Under the pieces are notes generated by a model that was not told the DNA's origin, ran no database searches, and saw only the letters and a program-made list of their open reading frames with translations. A DNA stretch of 64,000 nucleotides from an uncultured Lachnoclostridium sp. Lineage in GTDB: Bacteria > Bacillota > Clostridia > Lachnospirales > Lachnospiraceae. The position numbers were made by a program, and so were the translations under genes. The stretch lies in NCBI GenBank assembly GCA_948330435.1, contig CAOJBY010000012.1:1-64000 (forward strand), in the 5' to 3' direction. Shown here in pieces: positions 1 to 7,738 of the stretch (the first letter of the stretch is position 1; the number at the start of each line of letters is the position of its first letter).

Positions 1-105
1 AACTTCAACGGATAACTACAAATTATCAATATATTGTATTATTCTGTTTTCTCTCTTATTGTATTACCATATTTATAAAAATTGCAATTTAATACACTTA
101 TATTT

Positions 106-173
106 ATTACAACACATTTTATCATATTTTTGGGCGATTGTTCTTCAATTGATTGTTTTTGACCGTAAATTGT
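106..173 (-). promoter_or_regulatory. LytTR-type direct-repeat site A and promoter, reading out of the left edge
   Basis: On the minus strand CAATTTACGG and CAATTGAAGA lie 21 bp apart around the spacer core GGTCAAAAACA, which is shared with the two other sites at 6639 and 10196. A -10-like TGTAAT (106-111) lies 30 bp downstream, the same spacing as at the other two sites. Two direct repeats at a 21-bp period are the usual binding arrangement of LytTR response regulators. The promoter would transcribe a gene to the left of position 1 that is not visible. The remaining 229 bases are very AT-rich and hold no gene I can support. Confidence 0.65.
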
Positions 174-229
174 TAATCTTTCTGTATTTGAATTTTTAAT
201 AGGCCTTACGATTATTGCAAAATACTTTC

Positions 230-1078
230 TTAAAAAATTATCTTTAAATTTTCATATTTTATTTGTGACAGGGCTGCCAAAAGATATTTACAGTATTTAA
301 TAATTCTTTTTTGTTTTCTATATATTTTTGCAATCTTTAGATAGAAAAAGAATTTAATAATAAAATCATTTTTTAAATAATTTCTATTTTTATCATATAT
401 TTTTTTGTAACCTTCTAAAATCAAATTATAATCTTTGGTTATCTGAAATGAATCATGCCGTGTATAGATAAATAATGGTTGCGTAATTCCAATTGCTTTA
501 TATCTTTTTATCATTCTTATCCACAAATCATAATCTTGCTTCGATGGCATTGTTTCATCAAACATTCCAACATCAAAAAAACAATCCCTTTTAATTAGTG
601 CCGTAACTGTTGGACCTATATAATTATAAATCATTAGCCTATATAAATTCCCTTCTGTTACAAAATTCTCCGGTTTAGTATATAAGCGTTTTATGTTTGA
701 TTTAATTACATAACCATTAGAATAAACCATACCAATATTATCAGTGAAATATGACAACTGTATTTCCAATTTATTTTTCAGCCATATATCATCATCATCT
801 AAGAAAGCCAAATAAACTCCCTTTGCATAGTATGCACCAATATTTCTTGCTGCATTTGCCCCCTGTTTGCCTTTCGTTGTAAGGTATGTGATATTTTTGG
901 TCGCACAATATTTTTTAATTTTAATACTATACTTCGAGTTACACATATTGTCATCAACAACAATGATTTCAATGTTTTTATAAGTTTGTTGCATAATACT
1001 TTTAATTGCCTTTGAAATATAACATAAATCTCTGTTACATGTTGGAACAATAACGCTTACTAACCTATTTTCCACCAT
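230..1078 (-). CDS. Family 2 glycosyltransferase
   Basis: This 282-residue GT-A transferase starts with the GT2 signature VSVIVPTCNR (about residues 7-16). It has VVDDN and the metal-binding FLDDDD region (about residues 93-98), then KQDYDLWIRM, typical of sugar-nucleotide-dependent inverting transferases. There are no membrane segments, so it is cytosolic. The start has AAGGGA six bases upstream. It lies 92 bp behind the lanthipeptide synthetase gene in the same direction, so it may belong to that operon. SunS-type GT2 enzymes glycosylate peptides in glycocin clusters, but nothing here proves a peptide substrate. An ordinary wall or capsule role is equally possible. It is visibly more AT-rich than lanM. 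Confidence 0.85.
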   Translation of the reverse strand: MVENRLVSVIVPTCNRDLCYISKAIKSIMQQTYKNIEIIVVDDNMCNSKYSIKIKKYCATKNITYLTTKGKQGANAARNIGAYYAKGVYLAFLDDDDIWLKNKLEIQLSYFTDNIGMVYSNGYVIKSNIKRLYTKPENFVTEGNLYRLMIYNYIGPTVTALIKRDCFFDVGMFDETMPSKQDYDLWIRMIKRYKAIGITQPLFIYTRHDSFQITKDYNLILEGYKKIYDKNRNYLKNDFIIKFFFYLKIAKIYRKQKRIIKYCKYLLAALSQIKYENLKIIF

Positions 1079-1170
1079 CTTTTATCCCTTCCTTCATGCA
1101 TTAATTTTCCTCCTGTGAATGGCCTTATCTCTTATCTATCTCTTTATCCCATTACAAACTCACATTCCCA

Positions 1171-4149
1171 TCAACACAACAACTCATAATCCTCCTCACA
1201 CAAAGCCACTCCAACCCCCGTTATCCCAGTCATTAGGGAAACCTGATAATACTCCTGGGGAAGCATTCCTTTCTCCTTTTCCCACATCCATAAGATCCGG
1301 CCAAGCAGCTTTTCTCTCTTCTCCTCCAATCTCTTATCCGGATATTCCCTAAGATAATGCCCCATAATCCAGTAAGTTCCGGAAAGGCCGTGGCACAGAC
1401 ATACGGATTCTGTCTCCGGATATAAGCACAGTGCCCTAACGCACCGTTCAATATCTTTCTGAACCCCCACATGTTCCCGGAATTCTTTCAAATGCTTCAA
1501 CCTCATCCTGGTCAAAAGGATTCCTGCTGCCCCATGACACCATGCATTGAGATCCTTTCTGTCCGAATCCTCATTTCTCAGATCCCTCCAATTGCCAGAC
1601 TCTTTTGAATACAGGCAGTCTTCATAATCAAGAAGTTCACAGATTCTTTCGTAATAACGTTTGTCCCCTGTAATCTCCAACAGATAAGAATAAGCCAGAA
1701 TATACCCACTGTTCCCGTGGGCCATTCCCGCCAAAGCTTTCTTCATTGCACCATAGAATCCATACCCTGTTTCCTGCTTCTCTGCCCGTTCCCAGATACG
1801 CTCCCCCAGTTCCACGGAAGCCTCCAGATATTGTTTATCATTGATCTCTTTGTAAAGCTTTAGCAGCACCACAGCCGCCCCCGCAAGGCCAGACAGGAAG
1901 TCAGATGCTTCATCTTCTTTTATTTTCTTAAACAATATCTGACTGTGGGCTTTGGCATAGTCCAGACAGACCTGCTCCCCGGTGATCTGGTAAAGCAGCA
2001 GATACGTATAAACTACCGAGCCTTCTCCGATAAATGCCCCTGTATGGACGGATTCTGACTTTTCCCCATCTTTCAAAAGTCTTTCCGTATAGGCAAAAAG
2101 CTTCTTCATCACCAAACCGTAGATCCTCTCAATAGCACTTTCCGGATATTTTTTGAGAGCCATTGCAAGGAATACAGCCACACCACCAATTCCATCATAT
2201 AAATACATACCATGGGGTACAAATCCCCAGCTTTTCTCATCAAAAAACCGCAGACCACTCCAGTTTATGTCCTCATCCTCCCCATAAATAATAGCCATTC
2301 GGCAAATGGTCTCTGCTATCTGCCAAATCATGTTCTCTTTTGAAACGGAAGCTTTCGGCTCATTTGCCATATCGTCATTCCGGTGAACTTCCTTTCTCTC
2401 TCTCAGTAAGGCCAATGACAATTTTATAAACCGTAGTTGTTCTTTCTTGTCTTCCGGATTTAATGTTTCCGCCTTTTTTCTCCAAACTTCATAGGGAGAC
2501 TCGGCAAAAAACTCCGGATATTCTCCCCCGTCCCCGTCCAATAAAGCTTTTCCCTTTCCCCTTACATAGAAAATGGGTGCATCCATCCTCCCCAATGCTT
2601 GGCGTTCATAAGCATGAACGGAGGTTTGCATATTCTGTTTATCCAATATATGCAAAAACAAATCCCGTTTCTGTTTGCTTTTCAGGAATTCCGGAAACAG
2701 GGACATATTCAGATCCATACTATATTGTTGTGTATGGCGAAGCAAAACTCGGCCCTCGTATACAAAGAATTTTTCCAGCCTTTCCATTATGTCTTTCTTT
2801 TGATCCAGCACGTAGTCATATGCCTCTGCAAAGCCTTTGCATATCCACTCTTCAAAATCTGCGGGATTTACTTCCCTATTTTGATATGTAGGAAGACTTC
2901 CGCTGACCCCGATCTCTACTGGTTTGTATTCAATGTGAATCTCTGAACTCTTGGGCCGACAGATCACAGGCAGGCGAAAGGGGGTCATCTCCTTGCTGTT
3001 TTTATGGAGTGCACTTACAATCACCCCCGCTTCCTGATCTCCCCATGCCATTACCGGTAAAAGACCCGTATACAATACAGAATCACCGATTGCATCACGC
3101 ACCATCTCTTCCGCATTGTGAATATCTTTTTGCTGTCGGCATCCAGGGAATGTCTCCAGATCCAATAGCACAGGATACTCACCCACTGACAAGAGGTTCT
3201 CCCCGTGAATATCCGTTGCTCCCATAAGATAGCAGAGAAACAGAAGAATTCCGGTTCGTTCAAAATACCTTTCTACCTCTTCCATGCTTTTGCAGTCGAT
3301 TTTCTCTACAAACTCCTCCCAGCCATAGTCGCCACAGTTTACAATCTGAAGCTTTCTTCCCGATAGGCCACAGCCATTCATAAGGTCCCCATATATTTCC
3401 TCAAACAAAATCTCTTTCCCCACATTGTGAGGTTTATAGATAAGCGTACAGCCATTATCCAGCAGGATCTTTGTAACCGCTCTCCCTCCCCGATGGCAGT
3501 CGGACAATCTGGTATCCATGTGAATCATGCTCTGAAAATCACGTCCAGAGCACAATTGCTTTATCAGGGACCCCCTGTCTCTCTGTAACGCCGCCCCAAC
3601 CTCCCACATCAGTCCTATAGTCTGATAAATCTGTAGAAACAGCAGCCTTTTCATCTCTAAATAATTTTCACAAAGGTTATCTATATAATCCGGATTCTCC
3701 AAAAATCGCTCCTGGTAATCCGTGTATTCTTCTTCGCTGTTTTTTCCTTTCAAAAGCCCCTTTTTCTTACATTCATGAATGTCCTGAATCAAAACTTTCA
3801 GTGGTATTTTCTCAATTCTTTTATACAGGTTTTCCGCAATATCCTGCAATGCATTCTCCAAAAGGGATGTATCTTTTGTAATCCAATAAAAATAGGCAGC
3901 TTTTATAAATATGCGATAGAATCCGGAGAATGAACCATTCGGCAATAAGTCGCTCTCTCCTGCCACCTTTTCTGTAAGAGACTTCCTGTAGCATGGTTCT
4001 ATCAACATTGATATATGCGTCTCTTCTTCCTGTTCTTCCGTTGGCATGGCTCCTTCCATTTCCTCTTGTAATATACACTTACAAATCTCTGTTCCTAAAA
4101 CCTTTTGCCAAAAATCAATGTTTTCTTTTATCTCATTTGTGTAGCTCAT
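1171..4149 (-). CDS. lanM: Type II lanthipeptide synthetase LanM
   Basis: This bifunctional 992-residue enzyme phosphorylates and eliminates Ser/Thr of a precursor, then cyclises Cys onto the dehydro residues. The N-terminal dehydratase domain shows SDCHRGGR (about 216), LIYKPHNVGKE (about 236-246), GATDIHGENLL (about 310-320) and LLDLETF (about 328). The C-terminal LanC-like domain has WCHGAAG (Cys871) and CLCHGLSG (Cys919, His920), the Cys-Cys-His zinc site. Length is normal for the family. An in-frame GTG at 4167 would add six residues but overlaps the AAGGAG ribosome-binding site, so the ATG at 4149 (spacing 5) is chosen. It follows the precursor gene after a hairpin. No LanT transporter or immunity gene is seen beside it. 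Confidence 0.95.
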   Translation of the reverse strand: MSYTNEIKENIDFWQKVLGTEICKCILQEEMEGAMPTEEQEEETHISMLIEPCYRKSLTEKVAGESDLLPNGSFSGFYRIFIKAAYFYWITKDTSLLENALQDIAENLYKRIEKIPLKVLIQDIHECKKKGLLKGKNSEEEYTDYQERFLENPDYIDNLCENYLEMKRLLFLQIYQTIGLMWEVGAALQRDRGSLIKQLCSGRDFQSMIHMDTRLSDCHRGGRAVTKILLDNGCTLIYKPHNVGKEILFEEIYGDLMNGCGLSGRKLQIVNCGDYGWEEFVEKIDCKSMEEVERYFERTGILLFLCYLMGATDIHGENLLSVGEYPVLLDLETFPGCRQQKDIHNAEEMVRDAIGDSVLYTGLLPVMAWGDQEAGVIVSALHKNSKEMTPFRLPVICRPKSSEIHIEYKPVEIGVSGSLPTYQNREVNPADFEEWICKGFAEAYDYVLDQKKDIMERLEKFFVYEGRVLLRHTQQYSMDLNMSLFPEFLKSKQKRDLFLHILDKQNMQTSVHAYERQALGRMDAPIFYVRGKGKALLDGDGGEYPEFFAESPYEVWRKKAETLNPEDKKEQLRFIKLSLALLRERKEVHRNDDMANEPKASVSKENMIWQIAETICRMAIIYGEDEDINWSGLRFFDEKSWGFVPHGMYLYDGIGGVAVFLAMALKKYPESAIERIYGLVMKKLFAYTERLLKDGEKSESVHTGAFIGEGSVVYTYLLLYQITGEQVCLDYAKAHSQILFKKIKEDEASDFLSGLAGAAVVLLKLYKEINDKQYLEASVELGERIWERAEKQETGYGFYGAMKKALAGMAHGNSGYILAYSYLLEITGDKRYYERICELLDYEDCLYSKESGNWRDLRNEDSDRKDLNAWCHGAAGILLTRMRLKHLKEFREHVGVQKDIERCVRALCLYPETESVCLCHGLSGTYWIMGHYLREYPDKRLEEKREKLLGRILWMWEKEKGMLPQEYYQVSLMTGITGVGVALCEEDYELLC

Positions 4150-4210
4150 AGGTTCTCCTTGTTTCACTGGTATGCTTTTTAGAATTTGGCCACCATAAGT
4201 TGCTTCTGCT

Positions 4211-4265
4211 TAAAAAAGTCCTTCCTTTTACAATACTGTTTAATCCTGCATTACAAAAGGAAGGA
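4211..4265 (-). terminator. Hairpin between precursor and lanM (attenuator or partial terminator)
   Basis: On the minus strand an 11-bp perfect stem, TCCTTCCTTTT (4255-4265) paired with AAAAGGAAGGA (4219-4229), is followed by CTTTTTT. This is an intrinsic-terminator shape lying 73 bp after the precursor stop codon. Such hairpins between a bacteriocin precursor gene and its modification gene commonly lower synthetase expression relative to peptide. Read-through into lanM is inferred because no separate lanM promoter was found. Confidence 0.75.
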
Positions 4266-4338
4266 TGTGATTCACTAATATCTCTTCTCAAATACTTATT
4301 GTTCTTTACTAATAATGATTATTTAGGGAACTCATCTT

Positions 4339-4482
4339 TTATGGATTACAGCATAGCAAAGTAATAAAGGCACCATAAGAATAAGTAATTGAATAAGTTC
4401 CTTCTTCTGGCATTATGCCAACTTTATCTGTTTCTTCCAGTTCTAGAAAAAGGTTTCCAATAGCTTCATTCTCATTTTTCAT
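4339..4482 (-). CDS. lanA: Lanthipeptide precursor peptide (LanA-like), 47 residues
   Basis: This short ORF lies 19 bp behind the kinase gene and upstream of lanM. AGGAGGT ends eight bases before the ATG at 4482. Another ATG two codons earlier is only two bases from the Shine-Dalgarno and is less likely. The first half is acidic and leader-like (LFLELEETDK, PEEG). The C-terminal part from about residue 29 is rich in Thr, Ser and Tyr (T29, S31, T33, S35, T41) and ends LLCCNP with adjacent Cys44 and Cys45. Leader plus Ser/Thr/Cys core beside a LanM is the type II lanthipeptide arrangement. A GG/GA cleavage site is absent. Cleavage after EEG (Gly28) is a guess. Confidence 0.85.
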   Translation of the reverse strand: MKNENEAIGNLFLELEETDKVGIMPEEGTYSITYSYGAFITLLCCNP

Positions 4483-4501
4483 AGTCATATACCTCCTAAA
4501 T

Positions 4502-5824
4502 TCATATTAAAATATCAACTTCAAAATGCTCGTCATCGTATTGAAAGCTAATGTTGCCATTATATCTTTCCACAATACGTTTTACACTCTCCACCCCCAA
4601 TCCATGAGCATAACGATCCTCTTTGGTTGTTATAAATCTGTTATCTACAATTACCGGCATCTTTGCACTGCTGTTACGCAGGCATAGTAAAAACATTTCA
4701 TTGGGATTACACACCCTTAAGAAAATTTTTCTTCTATCTGGTTCACATTTTCGTGTTGCCTCAATAGCATTGTCAAGCAAATTTCCAAGTATTATACCCA
4801 GTTCAGCATCTTTTAAAGGAATCTCATATAAGTCCACTTCCAGTTCAAAATCTATTTCGTTTTCGTCCATCTCCAACTTTTTATAATTCAAAACAAAATC
4901 AAGATAGGAAAAGCCCGTCCACACCTTTCTTTCCATTTTTGACAAATCATTCGTAAAATCGCAGACCTGAGTCAACGCTTCCTCTGTCTTCCCATTTTCC
5001 AAACAATTTCTGAGGTAACCCATTACATGCTTAATGTCATGAATCTGCTGATTTCGCTGATTGTAAAAAGCCTCCAGTCTGTCATTTTGACTCTGCAAAT
5101 TGTTCTGTATGGTATCCAATATAATATTTTCATTTTTTATTTCCTGGTAAAGGACATTCAATATCAAATAGAGCATAAGGAAAACAGAACACACAATGAA
5201 AATTAAATGTAACACAAAATCAACTGGCTCAAACCCTTTTTTGCCTAAGAACATACTGTAAGTTAACATACACCATTCTATTACGAATATAATAAACAAA
5301 AGCTTTTTATATTTTGATAGCAGCATTCTTACCAGTCGAATAATATTTTTTTTATTTTTAATCAATGCAACTATTAAAATTTCTATTACTAAACACCAAA
5401 TTATTTCTGTATAATTTCGAGCCCTCCTGTTAACCTGATTTAAAGTTCTATTTTGTAAAAGTCCCATTAAAATTAACACTGGCATCTTCAAAAGCGAGAT
5501 CATAACACCATAAAAGCTTTCCCAAATATATACCACATCAAATGAACATTTAAAATAAAAAGAATAAGAAAATGCCCAAAAAGTATTTCCAATCAAAATC
5601 ATAAGATTCGATATATAAGATCCCCATGCATTCCACATAAACAACAGCATTGTCGCTAAAAACAAACTTCCTCCCAACGCTTTCATTGCCTTAGAATGAA
5701 ATCTTGCTTCTGGGTATACTTTATGCAGAATCCAAATCCCCAAAAACTGTTCTATAAGCTGGACAAGGCTATAACACACAAATAACATACCCCAAATCTC
5801 ACCGCCAGTATTCCAAAATTTCAT
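4502..5824 (-). CDS. AgrC-like GHKL sensor histidine kinase
   Basis: This 440-residue membrane sensor kinase has about six hydrophobic segments in residues 10-225, then a cytoplasmic linker. The phospho-acceptor motif IHDIKHVMGYLRN places His262. The ATPase N box is LGNLLDNAIEATRK (about 346-359), and the HGLGVESVKRIV G box is near the C terminus. This is the AgrC/ComD family, which usually detects secreted peptides. It overlaps the response-regulator gene by 26 bp and precedes the precursor peptide gene, suggesting it senses the lanthipeptide or a related signal and autoinduces the cluster. The ligand is inferred. Confidence 0.9.
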   Translation of the reverse strand: MKFWNTGGEIWGMLFVCYSLVQLIEQFLGIWILHKVYPEARFHSKAMKALGGSLFLATMLLFMWNAWGSYISNLMILIGNTFWAFSYSFYFKCSFDVVYIWESFYGVMISLLKMPVLILMGLLQNRTLNQVNRRARNYTEIIWCLVIEILIVALIKNKKNIIRLVRMLLSKYKKLLFIIFVIEWCMLTYSMFLGKKGFEPVDFVLHLIFIVCSVFLMLYLILNVLYQEIKNENIILDTIQNNLQSQNDRLEAFYNQRNQQIHDIKHVMGYLRNCLENGKTEEALTQVCDFTNDLSKMERKVWTGFSYLDFVLNYKKLEMDENEIDFELEVDLYEIPLKDAELGIILGNLLDNAIEATRKCEPDRRKIFLRVCNPNEMFLLCLRNSSAKMPVIVDNRFITTKEDRYAHGLGVESVKRIVERYNGNISFQYDDEHFEVDILI

Positions 5825-6509
5825 TTCTTACCTGTACTAGCCTTGGTTTGCTTACAGGCAATGTACTTCCATCCCGCAACAGAATCTGCTGATTCTTCAA
5901 TGACATAATATGCAGGACATTGACCACGTAGCTTCTGTCAATTTTTATAAAATAATCACTATGGCCTAACTCGTCCATCATCTCCGCCAGGGTCTTTCTT
6001 ATTCTGCTCTGTCCCCTCTTATGAACAATCTGCACATATTTTTCTTCCTTTTTCAGGTAATAGATTTCCTGGAATGGAATTCTTTCAAACTGATATCCTC
6101 TCTCAATCTTATAGACTTCCTCTTCCTCCTGCTCCATCTGTGCAATCAGTGTTGCCAGAGCCTCTGGCAGCTTCTCCTCCAACATACTTTTGGGTATATA
6201 CCGATATGCATTTACCTCAAATGCCTCCACCGCATATTCCACATGGTTCGTAATATATATAATAGCAGGTCCCCAACATTCTTTCCGAATGCTTCTGGCA
6301 ACCTCCAGCCCGGACATATCCGGCATCTCCACATCCAGCAAATAGATATCAAAATATTCTTTTTCCTGCAAATCAGAAAGCAATTCTTTCACTTGAGTAT
6401 ATTTCTTAAATCTATAGGGAACACCTAATTTTTGCATGCTCTGGGCCGTTAATTCCCGGATCTGCTTTACATACACATCCTGATCATCTAACACCGCTAT
6501 CTTCAGCAT
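5799..6509 (-). CDS. LytTR-family response regulator
   Basis: This 236-residue AgrA/ComE-like regulator has an N-terminal receiver domain with the phosphorylated Asp59 in YLLDVEMPDMSG. The C-terminal LytTR DNA-binding domain starts at about residue 135 and includes IRKTLAEMMDEL and IDRSYVVNVLHI. It is the first gene of the operon that continues with the kinase, precursor and LanM. The direct-repeat site at 6639 upstream of its own -10 box implies autoregulation. Matching sites at 142 and 10196 are likely further targets. Confidence 0.93.
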   Translation of the reverse strand: MLKIAVLDDQDVYVKQIRELTAQSMQKLGVPYRFKKYTQVKELLSDLQEKEYFDIYLLDVEMPDMSGLEVARSIRKECWGPAIIYITNHVEYAVEAFEVNAYRYIPKSMLEEKLPEALATLIAQMEQEEEEVYKIERGYQFERIPFQEIYYLKKEEKYVQIVHKRGQSRIRKTLAEMMDELGHSDYFIKIDRSYVVNVLHIMSLKNQQILLRDGSTLPVSKPRLVQVRNEILEYWR

Positions 6510-6603
6510 AAAATCTTCTTCAACTTTCCTCTCTATCCCAAGGGATAGATTTTATCATTTTGTAATAAAAATCTCTTTTTTAAAACCAATGGAATATAAA
6601 GGA

Positions 6604-6669
6604 ATTATACCATATTATTCATTTTTTTGCATATTTGTCCTCGAATTGATTGTTTTTGACCTCGAATTT
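6604..6669 (-). promoter_or_regulatory. LytTR-type direct-repeat site B and promoter of the lanthipeptide operon
   Basis: On the plus strand CCTCGAATT occurs exactly at 6639-6647 and 6660-6668, a perfect 9-bp direct repeat with a 21-bp period. The spacer core TGTTTTTGACC is shared with sites A and C. On the minus strand the -10 box TATAAT (6604-6609, preceded by TGG) is 29 bp beyond the site, and the regulator start codon follows about 95 bp later. No good -35 box is present, as expected for an activator-dependent promoter. Confidence 0.8.
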
Positions 6670-6690
6670 GCAATTTCCCCTTAAAAGAGT

Positions 6691-6725
6691 GCGGGAACCG
6701 TCATTAAATAATGACAGTTCCCGCC
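6691..6725. terminator. Inverted repeat between convergent-side units
   Basis: GCGGGAACCGTCATT and AATGACAGTTCCCGC form a 15-bp stem with one mismatch around a short AAAT loop. It lies downstream of the small gene at 6802 and just upstream of the LytTR promoter, so it probably ends leftward transcripts before the lanthipeptide operon. The T-tract is short on both strands. Confidence 0.55.
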
Positions 6726-6801
6726 TTTCATGTCACACATTCAAGACATATGTAGGAATACCGGAGACTATGGAACACCCTTTCTCACTGCATGCTCCGG
6801 A

Positions 6802-7179
6802 TTAATTCATCCATCTGATGAAGTTCAGAGTTGCGTACAGCAATTGCCGGCTCTGGATAGGTTTATCATCATCTACTTTTCTGTTAAAAACCCTGTCAAA
6901 ATATGGTTGAGGGATCGTTTCAGTTTTTACATCAATTAAATATTTTCCAAATCTGATATCCCCATTATCAATCGTCAGGTAATTGTCTCTGATATTGCTT
7001 TTCCAGTCAATACCAAGCAATTCACAACAGGCAAACTCCCCAAGAAATCCAATTTCATTTCTCTGGTTCTCTGACATGTGTTTTACATCAAAGTGATGAA
7101 AGATATGAGGCTCTCTTCGAGCTGCTTCCATTTCCGCCCCGTGCACCATCTCATCCGTAATCTCTACTCCCATTCTCAT
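6802..7179 (-). CDS. Small protein with PD-(D/E)XK-like nuclease motif, possibly truncated
   Basis: This 125-residue protein has a GFLGEFACCELLGI helix followed by GDIRFGKYLIDVKTE. The spacing of Asp, IDVKT and preceding Glu resembles the core of PD-(D/E)XK nucleases. AAGGAG lies seven bases before the start. The chain stops soon after the motif, and members of this fold usually have more strands and helices C-terminal to it, so it may be a 3'-truncated remnant. Function is unassigned. There is no obvious partner gene. Confidence 0.55.
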   Translation of the reverse strand: MRMGVEITDEMVHGAEMEAARREPHIFHHFDVKHMSENQRNEIGFLGEFACCELLGIDWKSNIRDNYLTIDNGDIRFGKYLIDVKTETIPQPYFDRVFNRKVDDDKPIQSRQLLYATLNFIRWMN

Positions 7180-7298
7180 AATTATTCTCCTTTTTTAGTC
7201 TTTATAAAGCAACATTTACTGTAATTTTCTTTTAGTATTTTACCATATTTCAGATTCATCTGCTTTCCTAAGCCTAAATTGTCAAACTCATTATGCTC

Positions 7299-7340
7299 AA
7301 ATGGCCCTGATAGAAGATCACTCTTCTACCAGGGCCATTT
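7299..7340. terminator. Strong hairpin after the 65-residue gene
   Basis: AAATGGCCCTG pairs perfectly with CAGGGCCATTT, extended by TAGAAGA with TCTTCTA around a TCAC loop. It begins 13 bp after the stop codon of the minus-strand gene at 7353. The T-run is short, but the stem is long and GC-rich, so termination is likely. Confidence 0.7.
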
Positions 7341-7352
7341 ACAATTCGGTCA

Positions 7353-7550
7353 TTATCTCCTTGATTCTTTTGAAGCCTTATGCATACTTCTGCTACGCAT
7401 AGCTTCATTTGCACTTATCTGTGCAGAAATCTCTCTCTCAAACTTTTCAAGCGTTTCAGCCGTTGGGCGCCGATTAGCCGGCACCTTGACTAACCTCGCA
7501 CTTCCTCCACTCTTGCTCATCTCTTTACTTAATATTTTTCTTATATTCAT
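7353..7550 (-). CDS. Small basic protein of unknown function
   Basis: This 65-residue basic protein has no family I recognise. It has a central PANRRPTAETLEKFERE stretch and an Ala/Ser/Arg-rich C-terminal tail. The ATG at 7550 is chosen because GGAGGG lies nine bases upstream, whereas the TTG two codons earlier is too close. It has its own consensus promoter and a strong terminator hairpin, so it is a monocistronic gene rather than a chance ORF. The NRRPTAETLEKFE segment resembles small accessory or mobile-element proteins, but that is only an impression. Confidence 0.6.
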   Translation of the reverse strand: MNIRKILSKEMSKSGGSARLVKVPANRRPTAETLEKFEREISAQISANEAMRSRSMHKASKESRR

Positions 7551-7618
7551 AACCAATCACCCTCCGTCGTACAAACGACTTCTAATCTCCGACGGCCTTA
7601 TGAGTTTATTGAATTTAT

Positions 7619-7664
7619 CCTCGTTACGAGGTCTTATTCTAGCATAAATCATTAGCCAAGTCAA
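7619..7664 (-). promoter_or_regulatory. Vegetative promoter with palindrome at the predicted start site
   Basis: Minus-strand TTGACT (7659-7664), a 17-bp spacer and TAGAAT (7636-7641) form a near-consensus sigma-A promoter for the 65-residue gene. The palindrome CCTCGTAACGAGG (7619-7631) covers the predicted transcription start and could be a repressor operator. Confidence 0.65.
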
Positions 7665-7738
7665 TAGTTGCTAAAATTACAAAATCGCCGCTTTTAATAT
7701 AGTATATGAAGATTCGCCTGTAAGCTTTCATGGAAATT

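Noticed and set aside
2463..2946. Plus-strand ORFs inside lanM and similar overlapping ORFs elsewhere
   Set aside because: They lie opposite a clearly conserved gene, lack ribosome-binding sites and have composition typical of antisense shadows.
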